Positions 51,377 to 59,940 are shown, counted from the stretch's first letter. The stretch is DNA of 64,000 nucleotides from Actinacidiphila acidipaludis (GCF_019890725.1 NZ_JAINZZ010000032.1:1-64000); one strand, 5' to 3'. Notes: generated from the letters alone by a model not told the origin. Numbers and translations are program-made.

Positions 51377-51429
51377 CCCGCGCCCCTGACGGTGCCGCTC
51401 CGCCGAGCGGCTCCCGTCAGGGGCGCGGG
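51377..51429. terminator. Bidirectional terminator between prcA and the LacI gene
   Basis: CCCGCGCCCCTGACGG (51377-51392) pairs perfectly with CCGTCAGGGGCGCGGG (51414-51429), and inside it GCCGCT (51394-51399) pairs with AGCGGC (51406-51411). The hairpin overlaps the last codons of the convergent LacI-family gene (stop at 51417). Confidence 0.75.
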
Positions 51430-52448
51430 TGCGCCGGGGGAGCGGTGCTGCCCCGGACCACGAGTTCGACGGGCAGCTCGGCCGGGCGGGGCGAGCCGCC
51501 GTCCAGCAGCTCCAGCAGCGCCCGCATGCCGGCCGCACCGACCTCTTCCGCGGGCAGCCGGACCGAGGTGAGTTCCGGGTCCAGCGCGGCGGCCAGCGCC
51601 AGGTCGTCGAAGCCCGACACCGACAGGTCGGCCGGGACGCGCAGCCCCAGGCCCCGGGCGGCCTTGCAGGCACCCGCGGCGAGCATGTCGCCGTCGCACA
51701 GCAGCGCGGTGGGCCGCGGGCCCGGCGCCGTCAGCGCCCGCATGCCGGCCGCCCGCGCCGCGGCGATGTCCAGCGCGCACCGCTCCGTCGCCAGGACGGC
51801 TCCCGGCACGCCGGCCAGCTCGGCGGCCACCGCCTCCGCCCGGGCGCGGAACGTCCAGGTGCCGACGTCGGCCGCGAGATGCGTGATCCGCCGGTGCCCG
51901 AGCGCCAGGAGATGGCGGGTCATCTGCCGGATGCCGTCGCCGACCGCCAGATTCACGGTGGGCGGACCGCCTGCCGGCGCGGGATCGCTGTCCAGCATCA
52001 CCAGCGGCAGCCCGCCGGCCCGGCCGCCGTCGCCGATGCCGGCCAGCGCGTCGGCGGCCATCGAGGAGGCGATCACGCCGTCGATGGCGGCCCGGGCCGA
52101 GCCGAACGGGTCGCGGGCCGGCCCGATGCCCTCCGGCGAGGGGTAGAGCACCACGCCGAAGCCGTGCTCGGCGGCCACGCCCGCCACGCCCGCGTAGATC
52201 CGGGCGAAGTACTCGTTGGTCAGCGCCGGGACCACCAGCAGGGCGGTCCTGGTGCGGCCCAGCCGCAGGCTGCGCGCCGCCAGGTTGGGCCGGTAGCCGA
52301 GCTCGTCGGCGGTGGCCCGCACGGCGAGCGCGGTGCGTTCGGAGACGCGCCCGCGCCACTTGCCGCCCAGCACCAGGGACACCGTCGCCTGCGACACCCC
52401 GGCGGCACGCGCCACGTCGCGCGAGGTGGGCCGCGCCGCACCGGTCAC
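51417..52448 (-). CDS. LacI-family transcription regulator
   Basis: 343 residues. The HTH and hinge helix (about 5-60) are TSRDVARAAGVSQATVSLVLGG and NLAARSLRLGRT, followed by the periplasmic-binding-like effector domain (VVPALTNEYFARIYAGV, DGVIASS, HRRITHLAAD, CDGDMLAAG, SVSGFDDLALAAAL). The GTG at 52448 places the HTH at the N-terminus as in the family; the ORF is open upstream. It is divergent from an MFS transporter gene and probably controls it through the inverted repeat at 52688-52719. The ligand is unknown. Confidence 0.88.
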   Translation of the reverse strand: MTGAARPTSRDVARAAGVSQATVSLVLGGKWRGRVSERTALAVRATADELGYRPNLAARSLRLGRTRTALLVVPALTNEYFARIYAGVAGVAAEHGFGVVLYPSPEGIGPARDPFGSARAAIDGVIASSMAADALAGIGDGGRAGGLPLVMLDSDPAPAGGPPTVNLAVGDGIRQMTRHLLALGHRRITHLAADVGTWTFRARAEAVAAELAGVPGAVLATERCALDIAAARAAGMRALTAPGPRPTALLCDGDMLAAGACKAARGLGLRVPADLSVSGFDDLALAAALDPELTSVRLPAEEVGAAGMRALLELLDGGSPRPAELPVELVVRGSTAPPAHPRP

Positions 52449-52687
52449 GCCGCAACCACCGCAACCGTCACCGACGTCCTCCGCCTCTGCCGTGCCTCTG
52501 CCGCACCTCTGCCACATCACTGCCGCACCACCGCCGGATCCTGATGCCCCGGCTTCCGCCGCCCCAGTCTGACGCCCCGGCCCCGGCCACCGCCCACCGC
52601 CCACCCGTGCCGTGCCGGCGCCCGGCCGGACCGCGGTGTCTCCCGCTCCGCCGCGGTCCCGCGGGTGGACCCGTGAGCTGCGGCCAT

Positions 52688-52719
52688 GGTACGTATGACC
52701 CACTCACGTTATACGTAAC
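52688..52719. promoter_or_regulatory. Candidate LacI-type operator before the MFS gene
   Basis: GGTACGTATGA (52688-52698) and TTATACGTAAC (52709-52719) are inverted copies with 9 of 11 matches and 10 nt between. They lie in the 290-bp divergent gap, just before the MFS start at 52739. The rest of that gap (52449-52687) shows no gene. Confidence 0.5.
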
Positions 52720-52738
52720 ACTGACCGGCGGAGGGGCC

Positions 52739-53986
52739 ATGGCGAGCGGATACGGGGACATGCTGCGCACGCCGTACGCCGCGCGGCTGCTCGGCGGCAC
52801 CCTGCTGGGCCGGCTGCCCAACGCCATGGCCGCCCTGGCCATCGTGCTGTTCCTGCGCTCCCAGGGCGCCGGGTACGGCCTGGCCGGCACCCTGTCGGCC
52901 CTGTACGGGCTCGCCGTCGCCGTCGGGCAGCCGCTGCTCGGCCGGGCGGTCGACAAGCGCGGGCAGCCCCGGGTGATGACCGCCGCCGCCCTGCTGTCGG
53001 CCGCCGGATTCACCCTGCTGGCCGCCGCCGGCCCCTCCCCGCTGCCGGTGGCGGTCCTGGCCGTCCTGCTGGCCGGGACGGCCACACCGCCCCTGGAGGG
53101 CGGTCTTCGGGCGCTGTGGCCCGACGTGCTGGGCGACGGCGAACGGGTGCAGAAGGCGTACGCCCTGGACGCCGCCGCCCAGGAGGTGATGTTCGCGGTC
53201 GGGCCGCTGCTGGTGACCGCCGCCGCGGCCGCCGCCTCCCACGCGGCCGCCGTCGTCCTCACCGGCCTGCTCGGCGTGGCAGGCACGCTGGTGGTGGTCA
53301 CCGCGCGGCCGTCCCGGGCCTGGCGGGCCGAGCCGCGGGAACCGCACTGGCTCGGCGCGCTGCGCTCCCGCGGGCTGGCGGTGCTGCTGGGCGCCTGCCT
53401 CTTCGTCGGCATCGCGCTGGGCGCCGTCTCGCTGGCCGCGGTCGCCTACGGCGACGCGCACGGCGGCGGCCCGGTCGCCGCGTACGTGCTGGCCGCCAAC
53501 GGCGCCGGCGCGCTGACCGGCGGCCTCTGCTACGGCGCCCGGGTGTGGACCGGAGTACCCGAACGGCGGCTTCGGGTGCTGTCCGTCGGTCTGGCCCTCT
53601 GCTACCCGCCGCTGGTCCTGGTGCCCGGCCCGGCCCTGATGCTGCCGCTGGCCGCGCTCTCCGGGCTGTTCCTGGCCCCCGCGCTCGCCTGCGCCTTCCT
53701 GGTGGTCGACCGGCACGCCCCGGCCGGCACCGTGACGGAGGCGTTCTCCTGGGTGGTGACCGCGGTCGGGGTCGGCGCGGCGCTGGGCACCGCCGTGGCG
53801 GGCGTCGCGGCCCAGCACGCGGGCCCCGCGGCGGCCTTCGCCACGGCCGCGGGCGGTGGCGCGGCGGCCCTGCTGGTACTGCTGTGCACCAGCCGAATCC
53901 TGACGGTTCCAAACCTCACGGCAGGCTCGGAAAAAGATCGAATCCGTACGGTCGAACCCCGTTTCAGTACCACGCATCAGGCGTAA
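52739..53986 (+). CDS. MFS transporter
   Basis: 415 residues with about 12 hydrophobic helices. The TM2-3 loop reads GRAVDKRGQPR, the usual MFS motif A position. It resembles drug or sugar exporters and uptake carriers without a substrate-specific motif that I can identify. The cytoplasmic tail after residue 385 is polar. The 3' end lies 9 nt before pafA. GAGGGG precedes the ATG. With the LacI gene it forms a two-gene insert in the Pup cluster. Confidence 0.88.
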   Translation: MASGYGDMLRTPYAARLLGGTLLGRLPNAMAALAIVLFLRSQGAGYGLAGTLSALYGLAVAVGQPLLGRAVDKRGQPRVMTAAALLSAAGFTLLAAAGPSPLPVAVLAVLLAGTATPPLEGGLRALWPDVLGDGERVQKAYALDAAAQEVMFAVGPLLVTAAAAAASHAAAVVLTGLLGVAGTLVVVTARPSRAWRAEPREPHWLGALRSRGLAVLLGACLFVGIALGAVSLAAVAYGDAHGGGPVAAYVLAANGAGALTGGLCYGARVWTGVPERRLRVLSVGLALCYPPLVLVPGPALMLPLAALSGLFLAPALACAFLVVDRHAPAGTVTEAFSWVVTAVGVGAALGTAVAGVAAQHAGPAAAFATAAGGGAAALLVLLCTSRILTVPNLTAGSEKDRIRTVEPRFSTTHQA

Positions 53987-53989
53987 TGT
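53984..53989 (+). promoter_or_regulatory. -10 box, leaderless pafA
   Basis: TAATGT ends 6 nt before the ATG at 53996 and overlaps the MFS stop codon. The -35-like TTTCAG (53962-53967) gives a 16-nt spacer. pafA would be transcribed independently of the MFS gene. Confidence 0.5.
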
Positions 53990-53995
53990 TCAGAC

Positions 53996-55357
53996 ATGGA
54001 CCGCCGCATTTTCGGGCTGGAGAACGAGTACGGCGTCACATGCACGTTCAGGGGACAGCGGCGTCTGTCCCCTGACGAGGTGGCGCGGTACCTCTTCCGC
54101 CGTGTCGTGTCATGGGGCCGCAGCAGCAACGTCTTCCTGCGCAATGGGGCCCGCCTCTACCTCGACGTGGGCTCGCACCCGGAGTACGCCACTCCCGAGT
54201 GCGACAACGTCACCGAACTCGTCACGCACGACAAGGCCGGGGAACGCATCCTCGAAGGCCTTCTGGTGGACGCCGAACGGCGGCTCCACGAAGAAGGCAT
54301 CGCCGGCGACGTCTACCTGTTCAAGAACAACACCGACTCCGCGGGCAACTCGTACGGATGCCACGAGAATTACCTCGTGGCCCGGCACGGTGAATTCTCC
54401 CGGCTGGCCGACATCCTCATTCCGTTCCTCGTCACCCGGCAACTGCTGTGCGGCGCGGGCAAGGTCCTGCAGACCCCCCGCGGCGCCGTCTACTGCGTGA
54501 GCCAGCGCGCCGAGCACATCTGGGAGGGCGTCAGCTCCGCCACCACCCGGTCCAGGCCGATCATCAACACCCGCGACGAGCCGCACGCCGACGCCGAGCG
54601 CTACCGCCGGCTGCACGTGATCGTCGGCGACTCCAACATGTCCGAGACCACCATGCTGCTCAAGGTCGGCGCGACCGACCTGGTGCTGCGGATGATCGAG
54701 GCCGGCACCGTCATGCGCGACCTCACGCTGGAGAACCCGATCCGGGCCATCCGCGAGGTCAGCCACGACATCACCGGCCGCCGCAAGGTCCGGCTGGCCT
54801 CGGGCCGTGAGGCCTCCGCCCTGGAGATCCAGGAGGAGTACTACACCAAGGCGGTGGAGTTCTGTGAGCGCCGCGGCATCCGCAGCGGCGTCATCGACCA
54901 GGTGCTGGAGCTGTGGGGCCGCAGCCTCGAGGCCATCGGCAGCGGCGACCTGGACAAGATCGGCACCGAGATCGACTGGGTGATGAAGTACCAGCTCATC
55001 GAGCGCTACCGCAACCGGGACAACATCACCATGTCCCACCCGCGGGTCGCCCAGATCGACCTCGCCTACCACGACATCCACCGCCGCCGCGGGCTGTACT
55101 ACCTGCTGGAGCGCAAGGGCCAGGCCAAGCGGATCTGCAGCGACCTGAAGATCTTCGAGGCCAAGTCCGTGCCGCCGCAGACCACCAGGGCGCGGCTGCG
55201 CGGGGACTTCATCCGGCGGGCCCAGGAGCAGCGGCGTGACTTCACCGTCGACTGGGTGCACCTCAAGCTCAACGACCAGGCACAGCGCACCGTTCTGTGC
55301 AAGGACCCGTTCCGCTCGGTGGACGACCGCGTGGAGAAGCTGATCGCCGGGATGTGA
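53996..55357 (+). CDS. pafA: Pup ligase
   Basis: 453 residues. It links the C-terminal Glu of Pup to substrate lysines, using ATP. Paralogue of Dop: GLENEYG (E9, E11), catalytic D57 in [36 protein letters not shown] and the C-terminal domain [22 protein letters not shown]. It lacks the Dop-loop, which marks it as the ligase. No Shine-Dalgarno sequence; probably leaderless. It is separated from prcA by the LacI and MFS genes. Confidence 0.96.
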   Translation: MDRRIFGLENEYGVTCTFRGQRRLSPDEVARYLFRRVVSWGRSSNVFLRNGARLYLDVGSHPEYATPECDNVTELVTHDKAGERILEGLLVDAERRLHEEGIAGDVYLFKNNTDSAGNSYGCHENYLVARHGEFSRLADILIPFLVTRQLLCGAGKVLQTPRGAVYCVSQRAEHIWEGVSSATTRSRPIINTRDEPHADAERYRRLHVIVGDSNMSETTMLLKVGATDLVLRMIEAGTVMRDLTLENPIRAIREVSHDITGRRKVRLASGREASALEIQEEYYTKAVEFCERRGIRSGVIDQVLELWGRSLEAIGSGDLDKIGTEIDWVMKYQLIERYRNRDNITMSHPRVAQIDLAYHDIHRRRGLYYLLERKGQAKRICSDLKIFEAKSVPPQTTRARLRGDFIRRAQEQRRDFTVDWVHLKLNDQAQRTVLCKDPFRSVDDRVEKLIAGM

Positions 55358-55443
55358 CCGGGGCGGCGTACGGCACACCGTAGGGTGTGGGGCGGCACTC
55401 CCGACCCGCCAGCCCCACACCCGACGAACCCCTGAGGAACACC

Positions 55444-56442
55444 GTGCGCCGACGCTCCGTACTGCTCGCCGTGCCCGCGCTCATGCTGACCGCCGCAGGC
55501 TGCGGCAGCAGTGACAAGAAGAGCGACTCGGCGTCGTCCCCCTCGCCGTCCGGCGCCACGCCCACGTCCTCCGCGACGCCCAAGCCGACGATCGTCAGCG
55601 GGCCCGTCCCGGCCATCACCGCGGGCACGAAGTTCAACGAGAAGCCCACCGTGGCCAAGGGCACCGTCACTCCTTCGAAGGATCTTGCCGTCAAGACGGT
55701 CATCCAGGGCGACGGCCCGGCGATCGCGGCCGGCGACTACGTCCAGGTGAACTACCTCGGCCAGATCTGGGACACCGCCAAGGTCTTCGACACCTCCTTC
55801 GGCCGCGGCCCGTACACCAACGTGATCGGCGAGGGGAAGGTCATCCCGGGCTGGGACCAGGGCCTGGTCGGCCAGAAGGTGCACAGCCGGGTGGAGCTGG
55901 CCATCCCGCCGTCCCTCGGCTACGGCAGCTCGGGCAACGCCCAGGCGGGCATCAAGGGCACCGACACCCTGGTGTTCGTGGTGGACATCCTGAACCGCTT
56001 CAACATCAAGAGCTCCGCCAACGGCAAGGCCGTCCCGCAGAACGACGCCAACCTCCCCAAGGTCGGCGTCAACACCGACGGCAGCGCCCCCTCGGTCACC
56101 GTGCCCAAGGGCGTCAAGCCGCCCACCAAGCTCGTCTCCGCCTACGTGCTGGAGGGCGACGGCGCCGCGGTCAAGGCCACCGACACCCTGCTGCTGCAGT
56201 ACAAGGGCGTGCTGTGGGACGGCGGCAAGGAGTTCGACTCCACCTACAAGAACGGCCAGCTCGCCGCCTTCCCGCTGGCGCAGCTCATCAAGGGCTGGCA
56301 GCAGGGCCTGGCCGGCAAGAAGGTCGGCAGCCGCGTGATGCTGGTGACGCCGCCCGATCTGGCCTACGGCAGCCAGGCCCAGGGCGGCATCCCGGCCAAC
56401 TCCACGCTGGTCTTCACCTTGGACATCCTGGCGGTTCTGTAA
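55444..56442 (+). CDS. Tandem-FKBP prolyl isomerase lipoprotein
   Basis: 332 residues. Lipobox TAAGC near residue 20 marks a lipoprotein, followed by a Ser/Pro/Thr linker and two FKBP domains (about 85-185 and 230-332). Both keep the core aromatic residues: VQVNYLG, VFDTSF, VIPGWDQGL, LGYGS in the first, and LLQYKG, EFDSTY, LIKGWQQGL, LAYGS in the second. It should assist folding of exported proteins outside the membrane. The GTG at 55444 follows TGAGGAAC. It starts 86 nt after pafA and is followed by a cytoplasmic single-domain FKBP. Confidence 0.92.
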   Translation: MRRRSVLLAVPALMLTAAGCGSSDKKSDSASSPSPSGATPTSSATPKPTIVSGPVPAITAGTKFNEKPTVAKGTVTPSKDLAVKTVIQGDGPAIAAGDYVQVNYLGQIWDTAKVFDTSFGRGPYTNVIGEGKVIPGWDQGLVGQKVHSRVELAIPPSLGYGSSGNAQAGIKGTDTLVFVVDILNRFNIKSSANGKAVPQNDANLPKVGVNTDGSAPSVTVPKGVKPPTKLVSAYVLEGDGAAVKATDTLLLQYKGVLWDGGKEFDSTYKNGQLAAFPLAQLIKGWQQGLAGKKVGSRVMLVTPPDLAYGSQAQGGIPANSTLVFTLDILAVL

Positions 56443-56482
56443 GACTGTGCGGGTTGCCCGCACCAGCACAAGGAGCATGTAC

Positions 56483-56854
56483 GTGAGCATCGACAAGCCC
56501 GAGGTCGACTTCCCGGGCGGCGAGCCGCCGGCCGAGCTGGAGATCAAGGACATCTGGGAGGGCGACGGCCCGGTCGCGAAGGCCGGGGACACCGTGGCCG
56601 TCCACTACGTGGGCGTGGCCTTCTCCACCGGCGAGGAGTTCGACGCGAGCTGGAACCGCGGCGCGCCGCTCCGCTTCCAGCTCGGTGTCGGCCAGGTCAT
56701 CGCCGGCTGGGACCAGGGCGTGCAGGGCATGAAGGTCGGCGGCCGCCGCCAGCTGACCATCCCCGCCCACCTCGCCTACGGCGACCGCGGCGCCGGAAAC
56801 GCCATCAAGCCCGGCGAGACGCTGATCTTCGTCTGCGACCTGGTCTCCGTCTGA
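56483..56854 (+). CDS. FKBP-type peptidyl-prolyl isomerase
   Basis: 123 residues, one FKBP domain without signal peptide, hence cytoplasmic. Active-site residues are VHYVGVAF, EFDASW, VIAGWDQGVQGM, AYGDRGAG and LIFVCDLV. The GTG at 56483 lies 7 nt after AAGGAG (56470-56475). An ATG at 56477 would sit only 1 nt from that site, so GTG is preferred. It forms an operon-like pair with the preceding lipoprotein (40 nt gap). Confidence 0.93.
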   Translation: MSIDKPEVDFPGGEPPAELEIKDIWEGDGPVAKAGDTVAVHYVGVAFSTGEEFDASWNRGAPLRFQLGVGQVIAGWDQGVQGMKVGGRRQLTIPAHLAYGDRGAGNAIKPGETLIFVCDLVSV

Positions 56855-56857
56855 CCG

Positions 56858-56897
56858 TCTGACGGCGATCGTCTGACGGCGATTATCTGACGGCGAT
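56858..56897 (+). repeat. 14-bp tandem repeat, three copies
   Basis: TCTGACGGCGAT occurs at 56858-56869, 56872-56883 and 56886-56897, each separated by two variable bases, just after the FKBP stop codon (56852-56854). A short array of this kind can arise by slippage. No function is evident. Confidence 0.7.
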
Positions 56898-56936
56898 GGC
56901 CGGACGACGACCGTCCGCAGGCGAGGCGCGACGCGT

Positions 56937-56976
56937 CCCGAGGGCCCCCGCCGGACGGCGGGGGCCCTCGGGTTTT
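56937..56976 (+). terminator. Intrinsic terminator after the FKBP genes
   Basis: CCCGAGGGCCCCCGCC (56937-56952) pairs perfectly with GGCGGGGGCCCTCGGG (56957-56972) across GGAC, followed by TTTT. A 16-bp stem with a tetraloop and U tract, the clearest terminator of the window. Confidence 0.9.
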
Positions 56977-57002
56977 GGCAGCGGCGCCGGTAGCGGTACG
57001 GT
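56975..57002 (+). promoter_or_regulatory. Promoter of pafBC
   Basis: The -35 is TTGGCA (56975-56980) and the -10 is TACGGT (56997-57002), with a 16-nt spacer. It starts within the T tract of the preceding terminator. The leader to the ATG at 57033 is about 24 nt. Confidence 0.55.
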
Positions 57003-57032
57003 CTGCGAGCGAGGGCGGAAGAAGGGTGCGGG

Positions 57033-57974
57033 ATGGCGATCGCCAAGGCCGAGCGGCTGATGAACCTGGCCCTGTGCCTGATGAACACCCGGCGCCCGGT
57101 CAGCAAACGCGAGCTGCGGGCCTCCATCGAGGCGTACCACGAGGTCACGTCCGACGACGCGTTCAACCGGATGTTCGAGCGGGACAAGGACGACCTGCGC
57201 GAGCTCGGCCTGGTCATCGACACCGTGGAGAGCCTCGACGGCGAGTTCGGCTACCTCGCCCGCAGCGACCGCAACCGCCTCCCGGACATCGCGCTCGACC
57301 CGGAGGAGGCCGCCGCGCTCAGCCTGGCCGCCAAGGTCTGGCAGCAGGCCCGGCTGGCCGAGGCGGCCAGCGGCGCCCTGCAGAAGCTGCGCGCGGCCGG
57401 CGTGCCCTACGAGGACGTCAGCAGCGCCCTGGAACCGCGCATCCCCGCCCCCGAGCCCGCCTTCGAGGCGCTGATGGTAGCCACCCGCGAACGCAAGGCG
57501 GTGGCCTTCGACTACCGCAAGGCGAACGCCGTGCGGCCCGAGCCGCGACTGGTCGAGCCGTGGGCCCTGGAGTGCTGGCGCGGCCACTGGTACCTCGCCG
57601 GGTACGACCGCGACCGCGCCGACGTGCGGGTCTTCCGGCTCTCCCGGATCAGCGGAAAGGTGCGCGCCCGCGGCGCGGCGGCCGCCGAGGTCCCGGACCA
57701 CGTCGACGTCCGCGAGGCGGTCGCCCGCTGGGCCGGTGAGGGAGCCACCGCGGTGACCGCCCGCATCCGGCTGCGCCGGGACAGCGGCTACCCGCTGCGG
57801 GCCCGCGCGGTCGCCACCACCCCGGTGGACGCGGACTGGGACGAGCTGGAGGTCCCCTACGGCCACGGACTGGACGCCTGGCTGGCGGAGTTCGGCCCGG
57901 ACGTCGTGGTCCTGGCGCCCGAGGAGCTGCGGGCCGAGGTCGTGGACCGGCTGCGCGCCGTGGCCAAGGGCTGA
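57033..57974 (+). CDS. pafB: WYL-domain regulator PafB
   Basis: 313 residues. N-terminal winged helix (about 1-70), with AKAERLMNLALCLMNTRRPVSKRELR and EVTSDDAFNRMFERDKDDLRELG. The WYL domain follows (about 145-215; KAVAFDYRKANA, LECWRGHWYLAGYDRDR, RVFRLSRISG), then a C-terminal WCX extension. With PafC it forms the transcription activator of the RecA-independent DNA-damage response in actinobacteria. No role in pupylation itself is known. It is transcribed from its own promoter behind a terminator; pafC follows after 20 nt. Confidence 0.93.
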   Translation: MAIAKAERLMNLALCLMNTRRPVSKRELRASIEAYHEVTSDDAFNRMFERDKDDLRELGLVIDTVESLDGEFGYLARSDRNRLPDIALDPEEAAALSLAAKVWQQARLAEAASGALQKLRAAGVPYEDVSSALEPRIPAPEPAFEALMVATRERKAVAFDYRKANAVRPEPRLVEPWALECWRGHWYLAGYDRDRADVRVFRLSRISGKVRARGAAAAEVPDHVDVREAVARWAGEGATAVTARIRLRRDSGYPLRARAVATTPVDADWDELEVPYGHGLDAWLAEFGPDVVVLAPEELRAEVVDRLRAVAKG

Positions 57975-57994
57975 CGGGAGAGGGGGACGGCACG

Positions 57995-58951
57995 ATGAGC
58001 AACGCGATCGACCAGACACGGCGGATGCTGTCACTGGTGACCTATCTGCGCGAGCGGCCCGGCGCCCGGGTCAGCGAGGTGGCCAGGGCGTTCGGCGTCA
58101 CCGAGGCCGAGCTGATCGGCGACCTGAACGTGCTGCCGCTGTGCGGCACCAGCTTCCGCGGCGGCGACCTGCTCGACATCGACACCGACGGCGAGCGGAT
58201 CTGGTGGCACAACCCCGGGACCGCCGACGACGTCGCCCAGCCGCTGCGGCTGGCCGCCGACGAGGCCACCGCGCTGCTGGTGGCCGCCCGTGCGGTCGCC
58301 AACCTGCCCGGCCTGCGGGACAGCGACCGGCAGGCGCTGCAGCGTGCGGGCACCAAGCTGGAGGCCGCCGCCGGCGAGGCCGCGGGAGCCAGCGCGCACC
58401 TCTCGGTCACCTTCGAGTCCGAGGGCAGCGTCTTCGCCACCGTGGACCGGGCGATCACCGAGCGCCGCCGGCTGTGGATGCGCTACTACTCGCCGGCCCG
58501 CGACACCCTCACCGAACGCGAGGTCGACCCGATCCGGCTGTTCGCCGTCGGGCACACCTACGTCGAGGGCTGGTGCCGGCTCTCCGAGGACCGCAGGACC
58601 TTCCGGCTCGACCGGGTCGCGGAGATCCGCCTGCTCGACGAGCCGTCGGACCCGCCGCGGATCGAGCCGCGCGACCTGTCGCAGGGCCTGGTCCAGCCGG
58701 CCGGCGACGACCCCGAGGTGGTCATCGAGGTCGGGCCCGGCGGGCGCTGGGTGGCCGAGTACTACCCGCACGACAGCGCCGAGGAGCTGGCCGACGGCGG
58801 CCTGCGGATCACCCTGCGCACCCCGGACCCGGGCTCGCTGCGCCGGCTCGCGCTGCGGCTGGGCCGCGACGGCCGGATCGTGGCGCCCGCGGCCCTGGCG
58901 GCCGAGGCCCGCGACGCGGCGGTCCAGGCCCTCGCCGCCTACGGGGAGTGA
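57995..58951 (+). CDS. pafC: WYL-domain regulator PafC
   Basis: 318 residues, same layout as PafB. The N-terminal winged helix has RMLSLVTYLRERPGARVSEVARAFGV. The WYL domain has RRLWMRYYSPARDTLTER, GHTYVEGWCRLSEDRRTFRLDRV, and the C-terminal WCX domain has GGRWVAEYYPHDSAEEL. It partners PafB in the heterodimeric activator that responds to DNA damage. The ATG at 57995 follows GGGAGAGGGGG-like sequence. Confidence 0.93.
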   Translation: MSNAIDQTRRMLSLVTYLRERPGARVSEVARAFGVTEAELIGDLNVLPLCGTSFRGGDLLDIDTDGERIWWHNPGTADDVAQPLRLAADEATALLVAARAVANLPGLRDSDRQALQRAGTKLEAAAGEAAGASAHLSVTFESEGSVFATVDRAITERRRLWMRYYSPARDTLTEREVDPIRLFAVGHTYVEGWCRLSEDRRTFRLDRVAEIRLLDEPSDPPRIEPRDLSQGLVQPAGDDPEVVIEVGPGGRWVAEYYPHDSAEELADGGLRITLRTPDPGSLRRLALRLGRDGRIVAPAALAAEARDAAVQALAAYGE

Positions 58952-58960
58952 GGGAACGTC

Positions 58961-59230
58961 ATGACGGCGCCCGCCGCCTGCCCGCCGCCCGCCGCCGGCC
59001 CGGTGGTGTTCCGCGCCGCCTGCCCGCACTGCCGGGAGAACTTCGAACTGGCCGCCGGCGCCCTGCGGCTGGCCATCGGGGCCTCGGCCCGCACCACCTT
59101 CTACACCTTCACCTGTCCCGAGTGCGGTGAGGCGGTCCGCAAACCGGCCGGCGAGCGGATCGTCGAACTGCTCACCGGCGGCGGCGTCCGGACCATGCGG
59201 CTGCACGGTGCGGCCCCGGGCGACCGGTAG
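58961..59230 (+). CDS. Small zinc-ribbon protein
   Basis: 89 residues. The pattern AACPHCRENFEL and FTCPECGEAVRKP provides two CxxC knuckles about 36 residues apart, a zinc ribbon. The C-terminal 25 residues (GERIVELLTGGGVRTMRL) may form a helix. Function unknown, but it sits directly behind pafC (9-nt gap) and is probably cotranscribed, suggesting a link with PafBC or the Tat genes. Confidence 0.75.
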   Translation: MTAPAACPPPAAGPVVFRAACPHCRENFELAAGALRLAIGASARTTFYTFTCPECGEAVRKPAGERIVELLTGGGVRTMRLHGAAPGDR

Positions 59231-59233
59231 GCT
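59228..59233 (+). promoter_or_regulatory. -10-like box before the small membrane protein
   Basis: TAGGCT, overlapping the zinc-ribbon stop codon, ends 8 nt before the ATG at 59242 with no ribosome site between. Possible leaderless promoter. Confidence 0.35.
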
Positions 59234-59241
59234 GCCGCCCC

Positions 59242-59445
59242 ATGTGGTGGCTCTTCGCCGTTGTCGGCCTCTCGACCGCGGGACTCCTGGTACTGGGGGT
59301 CCTGGCCGTCCGCGTCTACCTGGCCGTGGAGGAACTGGCCGGTCAGGTGGCCCGGAGCACGCAGGCGCTGACCGCGGCGACCGAGCGGCTGCACCAGGCC
59401 GCCGGGCGGGTGGGCGTGCAGGCCGGAGAGATCTTCCGGCCCTGA
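59242..59445 (+). CDS. Small membrane protein with helical tail
   Basis: 67 residues. One N-terminal membrane helix (LFAVVGLSTAGLLVLGVLAV, about 4-23) is followed by an amphipathic, heptad-like helix (VEELAGQVARSTQALTAATE). It resembles small conserved proteins found upstream of tatA in actinomycetes. Function unknown. Its layout (short TM plus long amphipathic helix) is reminiscent of TatA itself, though it lacks the FG hinge. Confidence 0.6.
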   Translation: MWWLFAVVGLSTAGLLVLGVLAVRVYLAVEELAGQVARSTQALTAATERLHQAAGRVGVQAGEIFRP

Positions 59446-59536
59446 GCCCTGCCCTGCCGAGCGCGCGGGAGGGTACCCTGAGCGAGCGGCCCGCTTCGAG
59501 CGCGGCGGGGGCCGCCACCGGCGTACTCCGGGAGCT

Positions 59537-59566
59537 TTCCGGCAGTTCACCGGCGCACGCTACGAT
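59537..59566 (+). promoter_or_regulatory. Possible tatA promoter
   Basis: The -35-like TTCCGG (59537-59542) and -10 TACGAT (59561-59566) have an 18-nt spacer, leaving a leader of about 85 nt before tatA that contains the inverted repeat at 59585-59604. Confidence 0.4.
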
Positions 59567-59584
59567 CGCAGCCGGCGCAGGATG

Positions 59585-59604
59585 TACCGGACAGGTGTCC
59601 GGTA
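59585..59604. promoter_or_regulatory. Inverted repeat in the tatA leader
   Basis: TACCGGACAGGTGTCCGGTA is a perfect 8-bp inverted repeat around AGGT, about 12-38 nt after the expected start of transcription. It may be an operator or a leader hairpin. Confidence 0.45.
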
Positions 59605-59658
59605 GGCGCCACCAGCAGTCGCAAGGACACGCCGCCCCGGTGAGAAGGTAGACCTTTT

Positions 59659-59940
59659 ATGCTCGGCAATCTCAAGCCCCTCGAGATCGTCCTCATCCTT
59701 CTCGTGATCGTCGTGCTCTTCGGCGCCAAGAAGCTGCCCGACGTGGCCCGGTCCCTCGGCAAGTCGGCCCGCATCCTCAAGAGCGAGGCCAAGGCGATGA
59801 AGAACGACGGCGCGAACTCCGCGGACGGCGGCGCCGGCACGGCGCAGAACGGCTCCGCGCAGCGGACCATCCAGTCCGCCCCCGGCGACACCGCCAGCGC
59901 CCGCCCGGTCTCCGAGCCGGACCGCACGACGCAGGGCTGA
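59659..59940 (+). CDS. tatA: Tat translocase subunit TatA
   Basis: 93 residues. A short N-terminal membrane helix ([15 protein letters not shown]), the FG hinge ([16 protein letters not shown]), an amphipathic helix and a disordered polar tail. It oligomerises to let folded, twin-arginine-signal proteins cross the membrane. The ATG at 59659 follows AGAAGG (59643-59648). tatC follows 101 nt downstream; no tatB is in the window, as is common when tatB lies elsewhere. Confidence 0.95.
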   Translation: MLGNLKPLEIVLILLVIVVLFGAKKLPDVARSLGKSARILKSEAKAMKNDGANSADGGAGTAQNGSAQRTIQSAPGDTASARPVSEPDRTTQG

